Position numbers and translations under genes: made by a program
Origin: JBCCTX01 sp965263105
GTDB taxonomy: Bacteria > Bacteroidota > Bacteroidia > J057
Direction: 5' to 3'
Length of the DNA: 64,000 nt
NCBI GenBank assembly: GCA_965263105.1
Contig: CBDHGL010000003.1
Location: forward strand, 2,852,001-2,916,000
The notes under the pieces: generated by a model
What the model was told of the DNA's origin: nothing
What the model saw: the letters and a program-made list of their open reading frames with translations, nothing else
The model's database searches: none
Shown here: piece after piece, positions 34,586 to 43,591 of the stretch
How the letters are laid out: every line of letters starts with the position of its first letter
Numbering within the stretch: the first letter of the stretch is position 1

Positions 34586-37339
34586 TTAAAATTCAAAACT
34601 ATAGCTGAAAAATGGCAGAATGGTCCCCAAAATGGAAACCTGGAAAGCCTTATATCCGGGCCCTCTCCTTTGAAAATATACGGAATAGGCATTTTCTCTT
34701 CCATAAACGTTGTAAAGAGAAAGTGTTATTCTAGAAGAAAAGGATCGACTTTTAATAATGGTCTCATCTGCCGAATAAGAAATATCCAGTCTATGATAAT
34801 CAGGAATCCTAAAGGCATTTCTTTCTGAGAAGATGGGAATTCTCCAAGAAGGGTAAAGTTCCAAAATATTCTCTGGGGCTGAAATGGGGCGCCCTTTTCG
34901 ATAAACAAAGCTGACAGATAAGTTTTGGTTATTGGTAAATTGCCATTGGGTGGTTAAGGCGAGGTCTATGGGGGTATCAAAATCAGATGGGAACCAGTCC
35001 CCTTGATTGATATTGGCTCCGCCCAAATTTCCTTCCGTTTTCCTAAAACTTCTCGCATAGGTAAAAGCCCCTTCTATCCTGAGGCGCCCAAAATTTCTTC
35101 GGATATTCAGTTCAGCTCCATAGGCTTCCCCAATAGCATTGAGGACTTCGGTTTCTATATTGGGCGTTCCTAACAATTCCGCAAAGTTTTTAGGCACCAC
35201 CAAACCCTCCATGGTTCTATAAAATCCTTCTAGGGAAGTTTCCCATGCCTTACCCTGGAAATTTTTAAAGAATCCTAATGAGAAATTGTCAGCTTGCTGG
35301 GCGGGGAAGTAGTTGTTGCTCACTTGCCATATGTCTACTGGGGTAGCAGAAGCCGTATTGGACAACAAGTGAATGAATTGATGAAGACGGTTATAACTCA
35401 ATTTTATGGAAGCAGATTCATCTATTAAGCCACGGATAGAAATGCGGGGCTCAGGTTTAGCAAAAGAAGTTATAGTTTCCCCTTCTGAATAGATGTTGGT
35501 TCCGATTACAGTTTGGGGAGAACGGGCTTGGTCGGGAGCGTAAAGGTTCTCTGTGAAAGATCCCAAGGTGCGAAATAGCGCCATTCTAAAGCCCAAGGAG
35601 ATGCTCAAGAAATTACTTAGAGAAAATTCATCATTGACATAGACCCCCATTTCCAATCCCTGGTCTTTTTCAGCTGTTATGGGAGTCAAAGCAGAATTAT
35701 CTCCAAAAGGAGTTTCTTCGTTGGGAGCGAGATCGTAAAAAGTACCTTCAGCACCAAAATGGAGGGTATGTCTCAAGTTAGGAACCCAGAGAAAATTAAG
35801 TTTCCCACGGTAGGTATCTACTCCCATGGTATTTAAGCTCCCATTGACCTCTTGGGAATTGAAAACCTCACTTTCGTATATGCCTCCATTTGCATCCAAT
35901 CGAAAGGAGAATTTATCGCTAATAATTTGCTGATAAGTGAGGCCCAGGTTATAAGTAGCCCATTTGAAACCGAAGTTTTCGGAAAACTCAAACTTGTCCT
36001 GGCTACCATAGCCGAAAAGAGAAAGCTTTCCTTGCTCCCCAATTTTTTGGGTAATCTTGAGGGTGACATCCCCATAATAGGCAGAACTTTGCTCGACATC
36101 ACCTGTGCTTTCTGCGAAAGTTGTCAATAAGTCTGGGTAGGCTCCTCTTATGGCCAGGAGATAAGAACTCCTTTTCAGTTTAAGGGGCCCATTAATGGCA
36201 AATTTACTGGAGAAAAGGCCAATGGCCCCGCTTCCTTTCGTTCGACGAAAGCTCCCATCCATGATGTCCACATCTAATACAGAAGATACCCGACCCCCAA
36301 ATTGAGCAGGAATGTGGCCTTTATAGAGAGAAACTGTAGACACCACATCAGGATTGAAAATGGAGAAAAAACCAAATAAATGAGAAGAGTTAAAAATCAT
36401 ATTCCCCGCTTGAAGGACCAGATTTTGGTCTATATTCCCTCCTCGTACATTAAATCCGGAAGAAGCCTCTCCTGAATTAGTAACCCCTGGTAGAAGGAGA
36501 ATGGCATTTACAACATCAATCTCTCCCATGAGAGGGGGGAGTTTTCTAAGGTTGATCATAGATATTTCAACCTTTCCTGCGGCTACGGTCTCCAAGCTCT
36601 GCCCACTTTCCTCAGCTTCAAGAAGAACCTCCTCCATTTGAAAGGCAGAATAGATCATAGGGACTTCCCAACTCCCATTGGAAAAGGCCAATAGCTGCCT
36701 TTCCAACTTTTCAAAGCCCTCTGCTTCTACAGAAACAAGATGGCGACCAGTTGGAACGGTAATGGAAAAACGACCTAGCGTGTCAGTAAAGGCCCCAGTA
36801 ACTAAGCCCGGAAAGGTGATTCTCGCTCCGATAATAGGATCTTCGGTTTCCCGGTCATATAAGGAGCCATTAATGGTGGCTTCCACGGGAAGAGGACGAA
36901 GAAGTGAATCTCCAATGACGATAGTGGGAATACTGGTAGTGCTGGTTTGCTGATCAATTTGGCCCAGGTTTTCTACAAAAGACTCGTAGGAAAATCCACT
37001 AAGGTCCGCTAGGTCAAAACGTCTACCCACAATAATGGAGCTGGCCCCATACCTGACAAAAGACAAGGTGCTTCCTTCTAAAAGCCTTTCAAGTAATCTT
37101 CCTAAGGGGATAGAGGCTTCTTGAATACTTTTGGTTTCCCTACTTATCCATTCTTCCTTGAAAAAGAATTGGACAGGGTATTGGGATTCTATTTCTGAGA
37201 AAATTTCGAGGAGATTTTGGTTTTGGAAGTTAGCCTGGATAGGCATATCCAATAAGGGATCAGAGCCATCTTGTCCTATGACACTCACATTCATGAGAAA
37301 GATGGCGATTCCCAGAATCGCACAAATTCGATAGATCAT
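34586..37339 (-). CDS. TonB-dependent outer-membrane receptor with STN domain
   Basis: 917 aa. Signal peptide (ICAILGIAIFLMNVSVIGQ), then an STN (secretin/TonB short N-terminal) domain at about 28-105 (ANFQNQNLLEIFSEIESQYP...ASSIIVG). A carboxypeptidase-regulatory-like domain follows at about 155-235 (INGSLYDRETEDPIIGARI), then the plug (~265-370; LLLPGVTNSGEASSGFNVRGG, FGGRVSSVLDV) and a 22-strand-type barrel ending in an aromatic residue (FFSYSFEF). STN-bearing receptors often signal to an anti-sigma factor, but no fecI/fecR-type pair lies next to this gene. It opens the train of three DUF4249 lipoproteins, MG2-like protein, BaiN-like and Gfo/Idh/MocA proteins. Substrate unknown; it has no SusD partner. 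Confidence 0.92.
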   Translation of the reverse strand: MIYRICAILGIAIFLMNVSVIGQDGSDPLLDMPIQANFQNQNLLEIFSEIESQYPVQFFFKEEWISRETKSIQEASIPLGRLLERLLEGSTLSFVRYGASSIIVGRRFDLADLSGFSYESFVENLGQIDQQTSTTSIPTIVIGDSLLRPLPVEATINGSLYDRETEDPIIGARITFPGLVTGAFTDTLGRFSITVPTGRHLVSVEAEGFEKLERQLLAFSNGSWEVPMIYSAFQMEEVLLEAEESGQSLETVAAGKVEISMINLRKLPPLMGEIDVVNAILLLPGVTNSGEASSGFNVRGGNIDQNLVLQAGNMIFNSSHLFGFFSIFNPDVVSTVSLYKGHIPAQFGGRVSSVLDVDIMDGSFRRTKGSGAIGLFSSKFAINGPLKLKRSSYLLAIRGAYPDLLTTFAESTGDVEQSSAYYGDVTLKITQKIGEQGKLSLFGYGSQDKFEFSENFGFKWATYNLGLTYQQIISDKFSFRLDANGGIYESEVFNSQEVNGSLNTMGVDTYRGKLNFLWVPNLRHTLHFGAEGTFYDLAPNEETPFGDNSALTPITAEKDQGLEMGVYVNDEFSLSNFLSISLGFRMALFRTLGSFTENLYAPDQARSPQTVIGTNIYSEGETITSFAKPEPRISIRGLIDESASIKLSYNRLHQFIHLLSNTASATPVDIWQVSNNYFPAQQADNFSLGFFKNFQGKAWETSLEGFYRTMEGLVVPKNFAELLGTPNIETEVLNAIGEAYGAELNIRRNFGRLRIEGAFTYARSFRKTEGNLGGANINQGDWFPSDFDTPIDLALTTQWQFTNNQNLSVSFVYRKGRPISAPENILELYPSWRIPIFSERNAFRIPDYHRLDISYSADETIIKSRSFSSRITLSLYNVYGRENAYSVYFQRRGPGYKAFQVSILGTILPFFSYSFEF

Positions 37340-37425
37340 TAGCTTCAGTAGTGGTTAGGATAAAGGGGGGATTAGCCCATCTTTCTAAAATCTGGGCAAA
37401 AGTTACAAATTTCCCAGCAAAAAAA

Positions 37426-38874
37426 TTAAGAGAGAATTCCTTTTACCACATGACCGTGCACATCGGTCAGTCTATACCTTCTCCCCTGGTGTTTAAAGGT
37501 AAGCCTTTCATGGTCTACGCCTAACAAATGCATCAACGTGGCTTGGAAATCATGGACATGTACGGGGTTTTCGTCTATGTTATAGCCAAAATCGTCGGTT
37601 TTTCCATAACTGAATCCAGATTTTATCCCTGGGCCGGCCATCCAAAGGGTAAAACAACGGGGGTGGTGATCCCGCCCATAGTTATCCTTGGTAAGCTGTC
37701 CTTGAGAGTAATTGGTTCGGCCAAATTCTCCTCCCCAAATAACTAGGGTATCTTCTAATAGGCCCCTTTGTTTCAAGTCTTTGACTAGAGCGGCAGATGC
37801 CTGGTCTGTTTCTTTGGCCTGTACCTTAATAGCATTAGGAAGGTTTCCATGTTGGTCCCAGCCCTGATGGTACAGTTGAATGAATTTTACCCCTCTTTCT
37901 GCCAACCGACGAGCTAAGAGGCAATTTGCAGCAAAGCTTCCAGGTTTACGGGAATCCGGGCCATACATGTCATAGATATAGTCAGGTTCGTCTGATACAT
38001 CCATCACTTCCGGCACAGAGGTCTGCATACGAAAGGCCATTTCGTATTGAGCAATTTTAGCAGCTATTTCAGGATCTTTTTCTCTTTCCAGTTGTTTTTC
38101 CTGGATCTGTTTCAGATAGGCTAGTTGCCGCCTCCTATCTTCCGTATGTACGCCTGAGGGATTACTCAAAAATAGAACAGGATCTTTTCCCGCTCGGAAT
38201 TGTACCCCTTGGTGTTTGGAGGGAAGAAAGCCATTGCCCCATAGGCGAGCATACAAGGGTTGTCCATACTTATCCTTAGTTACCAGGACGATAAATTCAG
38301 GTAAGTTTTCATTGGCTGTTCCCAGGCCATAGCTAATCCAAGAACCGATGGAAGGTCTCCCCGGAAGTTGAGAGCCTGTCTGAATGAAGGTAATGGCGGG
38401 ATCGTGATTGATAGCCTCTGTATACATGCTTTTGACAAAGCAGAGATCATCTACAATTTCAGCTGTATGGGGAAAGAGTTCACTTACCCAAGCCCCACTC
38501 TGCCCATATTGGGCAAAGTCAAACTGTGAACCCGCTAAAGGCAAGGTTTTTTGACCTGCGGACATACCCGTAAGTCGTTGGCCCTTTCTTACAGATTCTG
38601 GAAGCTCTTTCCCATTCATCTCTCTCAGGAGTGGTTTGGGGTCAAATGACTCTAATTGAGAAGGCCCTCCACTTTGAAATAGGTAAATAACGCGCTTGAC
38701 CTTAGGGGAAAAATGAGGCTTTCCCAAGGGGAAACCTGAAGATGCCATTCCTGGGGCGCCCAGCCCTAAGGAGGGAGTTATGAGAGAACCCAATGCAGCG
38801 GCCCCCAGTCCCAAACTGGTCTTGCTAAGGAAGTCTCTTCGCGTGTATTGTTTTTCGTAATTGTTGCAATGCAT
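37426..38874 (-). CDS. DUF1501 domain protein (Tat-exported, sulfatase-fold)
   Basis: 482 aa. The N-terminus YTRRDFLSKTSLGLGAAALG is a twin-arginine signal, so the protein is exported folded. The rest is the DUF1501 domain: VIYLFQSGGPSQLESFDPKP, PSIGSWISYGLGT, GVKFIQLYHQGWDQHGNLP, LVIWGGEFGRTNYSQ and GRDHHPRCFTLWMAGPG. DUF1501 proteins share the alkaline phosphatase/sulfatase fold but lack the formylglycine cysteine motif. The DUF1553/DUF1549 cytochrome-like gene lies 142 bp upstream on the same strand. These two families travel together in Planctomycetes and some Bacteroidota; proposed roles concern sulfated or complex polysaccharides and are not proved. Confidence 0.92.
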   Translation of the reverse strand: MHCNNYEKQYTRRDFLSKTSLGLGAAALGSLITPSLGLGAPGMASSGFPLGKPHFSPKVKRVIYLFQSGGPSQLESFDPKPLLREMNGKELPESVRKGQRLTGMSAGQKTLPLAGSQFDFAQYGQSGAWVSELFPHTAEIVDDLCFVKSMYTEAINHDPAITFIQTGSQLPGRPSIGSWISYGLGTANENLPEFIVLVTKDKYGQPLYARLWGNGFLPSKHQGVQFRAGKDPVLFLSNPSGVHTEDRRRQLAYLKQIQEKQLEREKDPEIAAKIAQYEMAFRMQTSVPEVMDVSDEPDYIYDMYGPDSRKPGSFAANCLLARRLAERGVKFIQLYHQGWDQHGNLPNAIKVQAKETDQASAALVKDLKQRGLLEDTLVIWGGEFGRTNYSQGQLTKDNYGRDHHPRCFTLWMAGPGIKSGFSYGKTDDFGYNIDENPVHVHDFQATLMHLLGVDHERLTFKHQGRRYRLTDVHGHVVKGILS

Positions 38875-38889
38875 GAGTTTTGGATTTTA

Positions 38890-38912
38890 TAGTCCACGGT
38901 CGACAGTCCACG
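38890..38912. repeat. Dispersed GTCCAC-type intergenic repeat
   Basis: Its first 17 nt (TAGTCCACGGTCGACAG) equal the reverse complement of 9612-9628 at 16 of 17 positions, and it goes on into another GTCCACG. A partial inverted match (CTATGGACT) lies at 39002-39010 on the other side of the gap between the DUF1501 and DUF1553 genes. It belongs to the same short repeat family as 9531-9628. Confidence 0.5.
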
Positions 38913-39016
38913 AAATAGGTTAGAGGAGGGAAGTGAGAGAATATAAGAATCCTCAAAGGATCATAAAACTCGCTCCTAACTGCTCTACCCTCAAATAGAA
39001 CTATGGACTAACTAAC

Positions 39017-42000
39017 TTACCTCTTCATATATGCTTCATCGTGATTTAGCATCATATTGGATACAATGGTCAGGGCAGCCAGCTGATGGGAAGAGGACTC
39101 TACTTCCACTGGTAAAACCCCTACACTCAATAATTCTTTTGCCCGATGAGGATTTTCCTCAAATAACTTGTATTCATCTTGAAACATTTCCTGAAAGAGT
39201 TCTAGTTCATCTTCTTTGGCGTTCCTCCCGGTGGCAAGGCGGAACCCATAACGTATTTTATCTGTTAAGGCATCTCCTCCTTCTTTCCAAATCCGTTCTC
39301 CCATTTTTCGAGCCGCTTCAACAAATTGAGGGTCATTGAGCAATACCAAGGCTTGCATGGGAGTATTGGTGTTTTGGCGCTGAACGGTGCATACTTCCCG
39401 ATTAGGAGCATCGAAAGCCTGCATGGAGGGAGGCGGAGAGGTGCGGCGAATAAAGGTATACAGGCTTCTGCGATGCATTCCACCTAAGGTATCCGCCTTG
39501 TAGTGAAGCAGTTTGGGAGAAAAACTTCCCTTATCAATCCATAACCCTGCTGGCTGGTAAGGTTTGACGCTGGGGCCTCCGATTTTTTGATTTAACAAGC
39601 CACTGGCTGCCAGGGCATTGTCTCGTATCATTTCTGCAGGAAGTCTATAGCTAGGGCCTCGAGCAAGTAGCAGGTTATCGGGATCTTTTTCCGTTAAATC
39701 CTCTCTCATTTTTGAGTCTTGCCGGTAGGTAGCAGACATCACCATGAATTTGATTAAATCTTTGACATTCCAGCCATTATCTATAAACCTAAAGGCCAAG
39801 GCATCTAATAATTCTGGATGAGTCGGTAAAGTTCCCTGGTTGCCAAAATCCTGTGGCGTGGCTACGAGTCCTTTCCCAAAGATCATCTGCCAATACCTAT
39901 TGACAGTCACCCGGCTAGTAAGGGGATTGCGAGGATCTGTAAGCCACTTTGCTAACCCCATTCGATTTTGGGTATAGTCTTCCGGAAAAGTCAAAATGGA
40001 CGCTGGAGTTCCCGCTTCAATTTGATCCGTTGGTAGATCGTATTGCCCCCTGTCATACACGTACATAGGCCTACTATTAGGCATTTCTTCCATTACCATG
40101 ACCTCCGAAAGGGTATCCAGAATGGTAAGCTTTTGCTTTTGAAGCTGGAGTCTTTTTTCAAGTAAATCTTTTTGCTGATAGGTATGTTGAGTCGACAGAT
40201 GGTCCTGAAGGACTGATTTCGGGGCAGGTCTATCTACCCCTGCGAGTTGCCATACCTCCCAGGCACTGAGCTTCATGGGGAAAATTCCAATCTCATCCAG
40301 TGCCCCTAAAAATATGCCATTATCCCCTGTAAAAGCACGATAGCTCTTCGCTACTCTCAGGGCTCTTTTCTCAGGCTTGTGGTTGCTGGTGATAGGAAGG
40401 ATGCTCCGGCTGAGTCGATCAAAGTAAACCTGGGTTTTTACCTTTTGTCCATTGATATAAAGGTTAAGGCCTTTGGCCTTCCCCGTTCCATCGTAAGTAA
40501 AGGCAAGATGCGTCCAGGTGTCCTTGGGAATAGGCTCCAGGGTCTGAAGGTGAAGATAATTATGCGGGAGAGAGTGAATGAATTTTACCAGAACCTGGTT
40601 TGAGGTATCCAAACTCAGTTCCCATCCCCTCCAAAAGTTATTCTTATTCCCGGTATTGCCAATAAGGGTCTGATGTTCACCAGACTTTTCGGGATTTACC
40701 CAAAGGCTTACCGTAAAGGGGTCGGTCAGTTCAAAAAGACCCATATCAGATAGATAGAGCACATCGTAATCATGGTCAAAACGGAAAGCCTTCCCGTTTT
40801 TACCCCTTACCTTTTCTACCTCTCCAGTGATATTTGTCCGGATATCCCCATCTGCGCGCATGCCCTTTTTCCCTCCTTTATTTCGCCTTTCAAGTTGGGT
40901 TTCTAGGGGGAAGAAGTCTCCTTTCCTTATAATTGACTCTGTTGAATAATTTTGATGTTTTTGGAGAAACTCTTGTTGGGCAAGCACCTCCTCTGCTGGT
41001 AGTCCAAGTTGAGATTCAATTTTTTCCAATTCTATATCTATCCCCTTCAAAGCAGCCCTTACAGAATCCGACATCATGGTAAGCATGGGACCATAGTTGC
41101 CATCATCCCCTGTCATACCCAATTCTTTGACATTATTGAAAAAAGCAGCGAGCTGGTAGTATTCTTTTTGGGAAATAGGATCAAATTTGTGGTCGTGACA
41201 ACGGGCACATTCCATGGTTACTCCCAGAAAAGCGGTTGCAGTTGTATTGGTGCGGTCAAATACATATTCGAGTCTATACTCCTCGTCGACAATGCCTCCC
41301 TCTGCTGTCATTGGGTGATTACGGTGGAAGGCAGTTGCCAAAATCTGATCGGGTGTTGCATCTGGGAGCATATCTCCTGCCAATTGCTCCAGAATAAACT
41401 GATCATAGGGCATGTTTTCATTGAATGCTCGGATCACCCAGTCCCGCCAGGGCCACATATTTCTCCACCCATCTGCATGTAGGCCATGGGAGTCGGCATA
41501 GCGTGCCACATCCATCCAATCCATAGCCATGCGTTCTCCAAACTCAGGAGCAGTGAGGAAGCGGTCCACCCATTTCTCATAGGCTTCTGGGGAATCGTCT
41601 TTCACAAAGGTATCAATTTCCTCCAGAGTCGGGGGGAGGCCTCTTAGGTCAAAGCTAAGGCGGCGGATAAGTCGCTCCTTTGAAGCGATTGGAGAGGGGC
41701 TCACACCTTCGCGTTCCATTCTATCCAAGGTATAGAAATCTATTTCATTCTTTGGCCAGGAAGTATTTTTATTTGAGGGTACAGGCGCTTCTGCAAGAGG
41801 AATAAAAGCCCAGTGTTTTTTCCATTTGGCACCCTGATCAATCCATTTGCCTATTAAAGCAATCTCAAAAGAATTCAAAGATAGATTTGATTCAGGTGGT
41901 GGCATTAATTCACTTGGATCCTCCTCCATAATGCGATGCCAAACAGCACTTTTTCTCAAGCTCCCTTTGACGATAGCTTTCTTCCCAGATTCGGTTAGCG

Positions 42001-42250
42001 TCTTAAAAGCGCCTTCCTCTGTATCCAGGCGTAAATCTGCTTCCCGGGTGTTGGCATCCGGTCCGTGGCAAGAATAGCATCGATCTGAAAGCAGGGGCTT
42101 GATGTGGTAGTTGTAATCTACGACTTCCGGTAGTCGAGCAGCAATAGCTTCATCTGCAGGCAGGGGGGAATTACAGGAATAAACTCCTAAGCTGAAGGCC
42201 AGGATATAAAAGAGATAAACCTTCGAAGGAGTAGAACAGGATTTATGCAT
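39017..42250 (-). CDS. Planctomycete-type cytochrome C / DUF1549 / LamG / DUF1553 lipoprotein
   Basis: 1077 aa. Lipobox GVYSC at about 21-25. Residues ~45-130 hold a PSCyt1-type cytochrome c motif (CYSCHGPD, a CxxCH haem site). The DUF1549 domain follows (~150-370; RLIRRLSFDLRGLPPT, MAMDWMDVARYADSHGLH, ECARCHDHKFDP with a second CxxCH). A LamG/concanavalin-like insert is at about 485-680 (DPFTVSLWVNPE, HLAFTYDGTGKAKGLNLYING), and the DUF1553 domain at about 780-1040 (RMGLAKWLTDPRNPLTSRVTVNRYWQ-type segment, FDAPNREVCTVQRQNTNTP). It pairs with the DUF1501 gene. Two CxxCH motifs suggest electron transfer in the periplasm; the reaction is unknown, and the insert may bind a glycan. Confidence 0.92.
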   Translation of the reverse strand: MHKSCSTPSKVYLFYILAFSLGVYSCNSPLPADEAIAARLPEVVDYNYHIKPLLSDRCYSCHGPDANTREADLRLDTEEGAFKTLTESGKKAIVKGSLRKSAVWHRIMEEDPSELMPPPESNLSLNSFEIALIGKWIDQGAKWKKHWAFIPLAEAPVPSNKNTSWPKNEIDFYTLDRMEREGVSPSPIASKERLIRRLSFDLRGLPPTLEEIDTFVKDDSPEAYEKWVDRFLTAPEFGERMAMDWMDVARYADSHGLHADGWRNMWPWRDWVIRAFNENMPYDQFILEQLAGDMLPDATPDQILATAFHRNHPMTAEGGIVDEEYRLEYVFDRTNTTATAFLGVTMECARCHDHKFDPISQKEYYQLAAFFNNVKELGMTGDDGNYGPMLTMMSDSVRAALKGIDIELEKIESQLGLPAEEVLAQQEFLQKHQNYSTESIIRKGDFFPLETQLERRNKGGKKGMRADGDIRTNITGEVEKVRGKNGKAFRFDHDYDVLYLSDMGLFELTDPFTVSLWVNPEKSGEHQTLIGNTGNKNNFWRGWELSLDTSNQVLVKFIHSLPHNYLHLQTLEPIPKDTWTHLAFTYDGTGKAKGLNLYINGQKVKTQVYFDRLSRSILPITSNHKPEKRALRVAKSYRAFTGDNGIFLGALDEIGIFPMKLSAWEVWQLAGVDRPAPKSVLQDHLSTQHTYQQKDLLEKRLQLQKQKLTILDTLSEVMVMEEMPNSRPMYVYDRGQYDLPTDQIEAGTPASILTFPEDYTQNRMGLAKWLTDPRNPLTSRVTVNRYWQMIFGKGLVATPQDFGNQGTLPTHPELLDALAFRFIDNGWNVKDLIKFMVMSATYRQDSKMREDLTEKDPDNLLLARGPSYRLPAEMIRDNALAASGLLNQKIGGPSVKPYQPAGLWIDKGSFSPKLLHYKADTLGGMHRRSLYTFIRRTSPPPSMQAFDAPNREVCTVQRQNTNTPMQALVLLNDPQFVEAARKMGERIWKEGGDALTDKIRYGFRLATGRNAKEDELELFQEMFQDEYKLFEENPHRAKELLSVGVLPVEVESSSHQLAALTIVSNMMLNHDEAYMKR

Positions 42251-42306
42251 ACAAGGATAGTCGGGTTTTTAGTAAATATAATAAAAAACTGACGCGGCTA
42301 AAATCT

Positions 42307-43413
42307 CTACGTGGGCAAATGTTGTTCCCAGGCAGCGAGGGCTTCAGGCATATTTTTTCGGCCAAAACCCAGCCTGAAATAGGGACCAGGATAAGCATAA
42401 TATTTACCGGGAAGCAAGAGCACCCCCGGTCCTTCGGCAAGCTTCTTATAATAATCGCTAGGGAGATCAATCTCCCATCTGGGGAAAGCAATAGCCCCAG
42501 CATTGGGAGGATTCCAGCTTAATAGGGGGGAATTTCGGTCGAAGAATTCATTCAAAAGCCCCCTGTTTCTCTGTACGATATCCCGATTGCGACCGAGTAT
42601 TTTGTCTGCGTGCTTGAGGGCAATAATGGATAGGAATTCGCTGGGAGCTGCATTGCATATGGTAGTATAATCCTTAAAAGCAGCGAGTTTTTGAAATAAG
42701 TCCTTGTCCTTAGTAGCGGTCCAGCCGATTCTCAAACCCGGTAAGCCCAGACTTTTCGACATGACCCCCAGAGAGATGGCCTTCTCATAGGAATCATATC
42801 CACTCGGTAGCAGGGGCGTCTCCTCATATTCAAGTCCCCTATATACTTCATCCACGAATAGATAGAGATTGTTTTTCCTACAGATACTTACTAACTCCTC
42901 AAAAAAGGAAGGCGAAGGATAGAATCCCGTTGGATTATTAGGGAAATTTACGATGACCAATTTGGTATGGACAGAAATGCTGTTTTTCAAAAAGTTGAGA
43001 TCCAGTTCCCAGCCCTTATCCGGGTTCATCGGCCAATCAATTATAGTAGCCCCTGCTCCCCGAGCTACCTCATGAAGAGACTGGTAACAAGGGCTTTGAA
43101 CGATTACTTCATCTCCTTGGGATAACAAAACATTCATAGTAGCGAATATGCCCTCTTCAGCACCGGAGAAGACCAACATGTCTTCTGCTTTTCCTCCCTC
43201 ATATGTTTGAGCAATCTGATGCCGTAGTTCAGGATGGCCAGGGGACTCCGTATAGCCCAAATGTAGTTGAAGGAATTTTTCCTTTGCACCGGGTTCCAGT
43301 TGTAAGATTTCCTCTACCCTAAAGGACTCGCAGTCGGAAGAACAGAGTAAATAGGGGGTATTAAATTCATATTGAGCAAAGTAGCGTTCCAGGAGGAAAT
43401 CGTTGAGTTTCAT
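42307..43413 (-). CDS. PLP-dependent aminotransferase, class I/II fold
   Basis: 368 aa from ATG 43413 (MKLNDFLLERYFAQ); a start 12 codons upstream is open but less typical. Cytoplasmic fold-type I enzyme. The key residues are NNPTG near 159-163, D188 in LFVDEVYRG that pairs with the pyridine nitrogen, the Schiff-base K220 in GVMSKSLGLPGLRIGW and the phosphate/carboxylate Arg R228 in the same segment. SGAEEGIFATMN binds the cofactor phosphate region. This subgroup (opening with LERYFAQYEF...LLCSSDCE) includes many aminotransferases of unassigned substrate. It is a single gene, divergent from the TonB receptor at 43592. Confidence 0.9.
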   Translation of the reverse strand: MKLNDFLLERYFAQYEFNTPYLLCSSDCESFRVEEILQLEPGAKEKFLQLHLGYTESPGHPELRHQIAQTYEGGKAEDMLVFSGAEEGIFATMNVLLSQGDEVIVQSPCYQSLHEVARGAGATIIDWPMNPDKGWELDLNFLKNSISVHTKLVIVNFPNNPTGFYPSPSFFEELVSICRKNNLYLFVDEVYRGLEYEETPLLPSGYDSYEKAISLGVMSKSLGLPGLRIGWTATKDKDLFQKLAAFKDYTTICNAAPSEFLSIIALKHADKILGRNRDIVQRNRGLLNEFFDRNSPLLSWNPPNAGAIAFPRWEIDLPSDYYKKLAEGPGVLLLPGKYYAYPGPYFRLGFGRKNMPEALAAWEQHLPT

Positions 43414-43591
43414 GTGAAAGGGTTTGAATTTATTTCTGTTAAGATGCAAAATAATTTACCCTGTACAACCCTGTGTATGGCTTTATTCTCTTTAGGTATA
43501 TGATTCTAGGCAATTTTAAATAATTTCGCTGCCGCATAACCATTTTCCCGATAGAAGAGTTAGTCAGAGTGAAGATTTTATTACAACCTAC

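Noticed and set aside
34570..34704. 45-codon N-terminal extension of the first DUF4249 gene
   Set aside because: It overlaps the end of the TonB gene and would bury the lipobox; ATG 34569 fits much better.
37131..37334. Small open frame antisense to the start of the STN-TonB receptor
   Set aside because: Short, antisense to a signal peptide and STN domain, with no start context.
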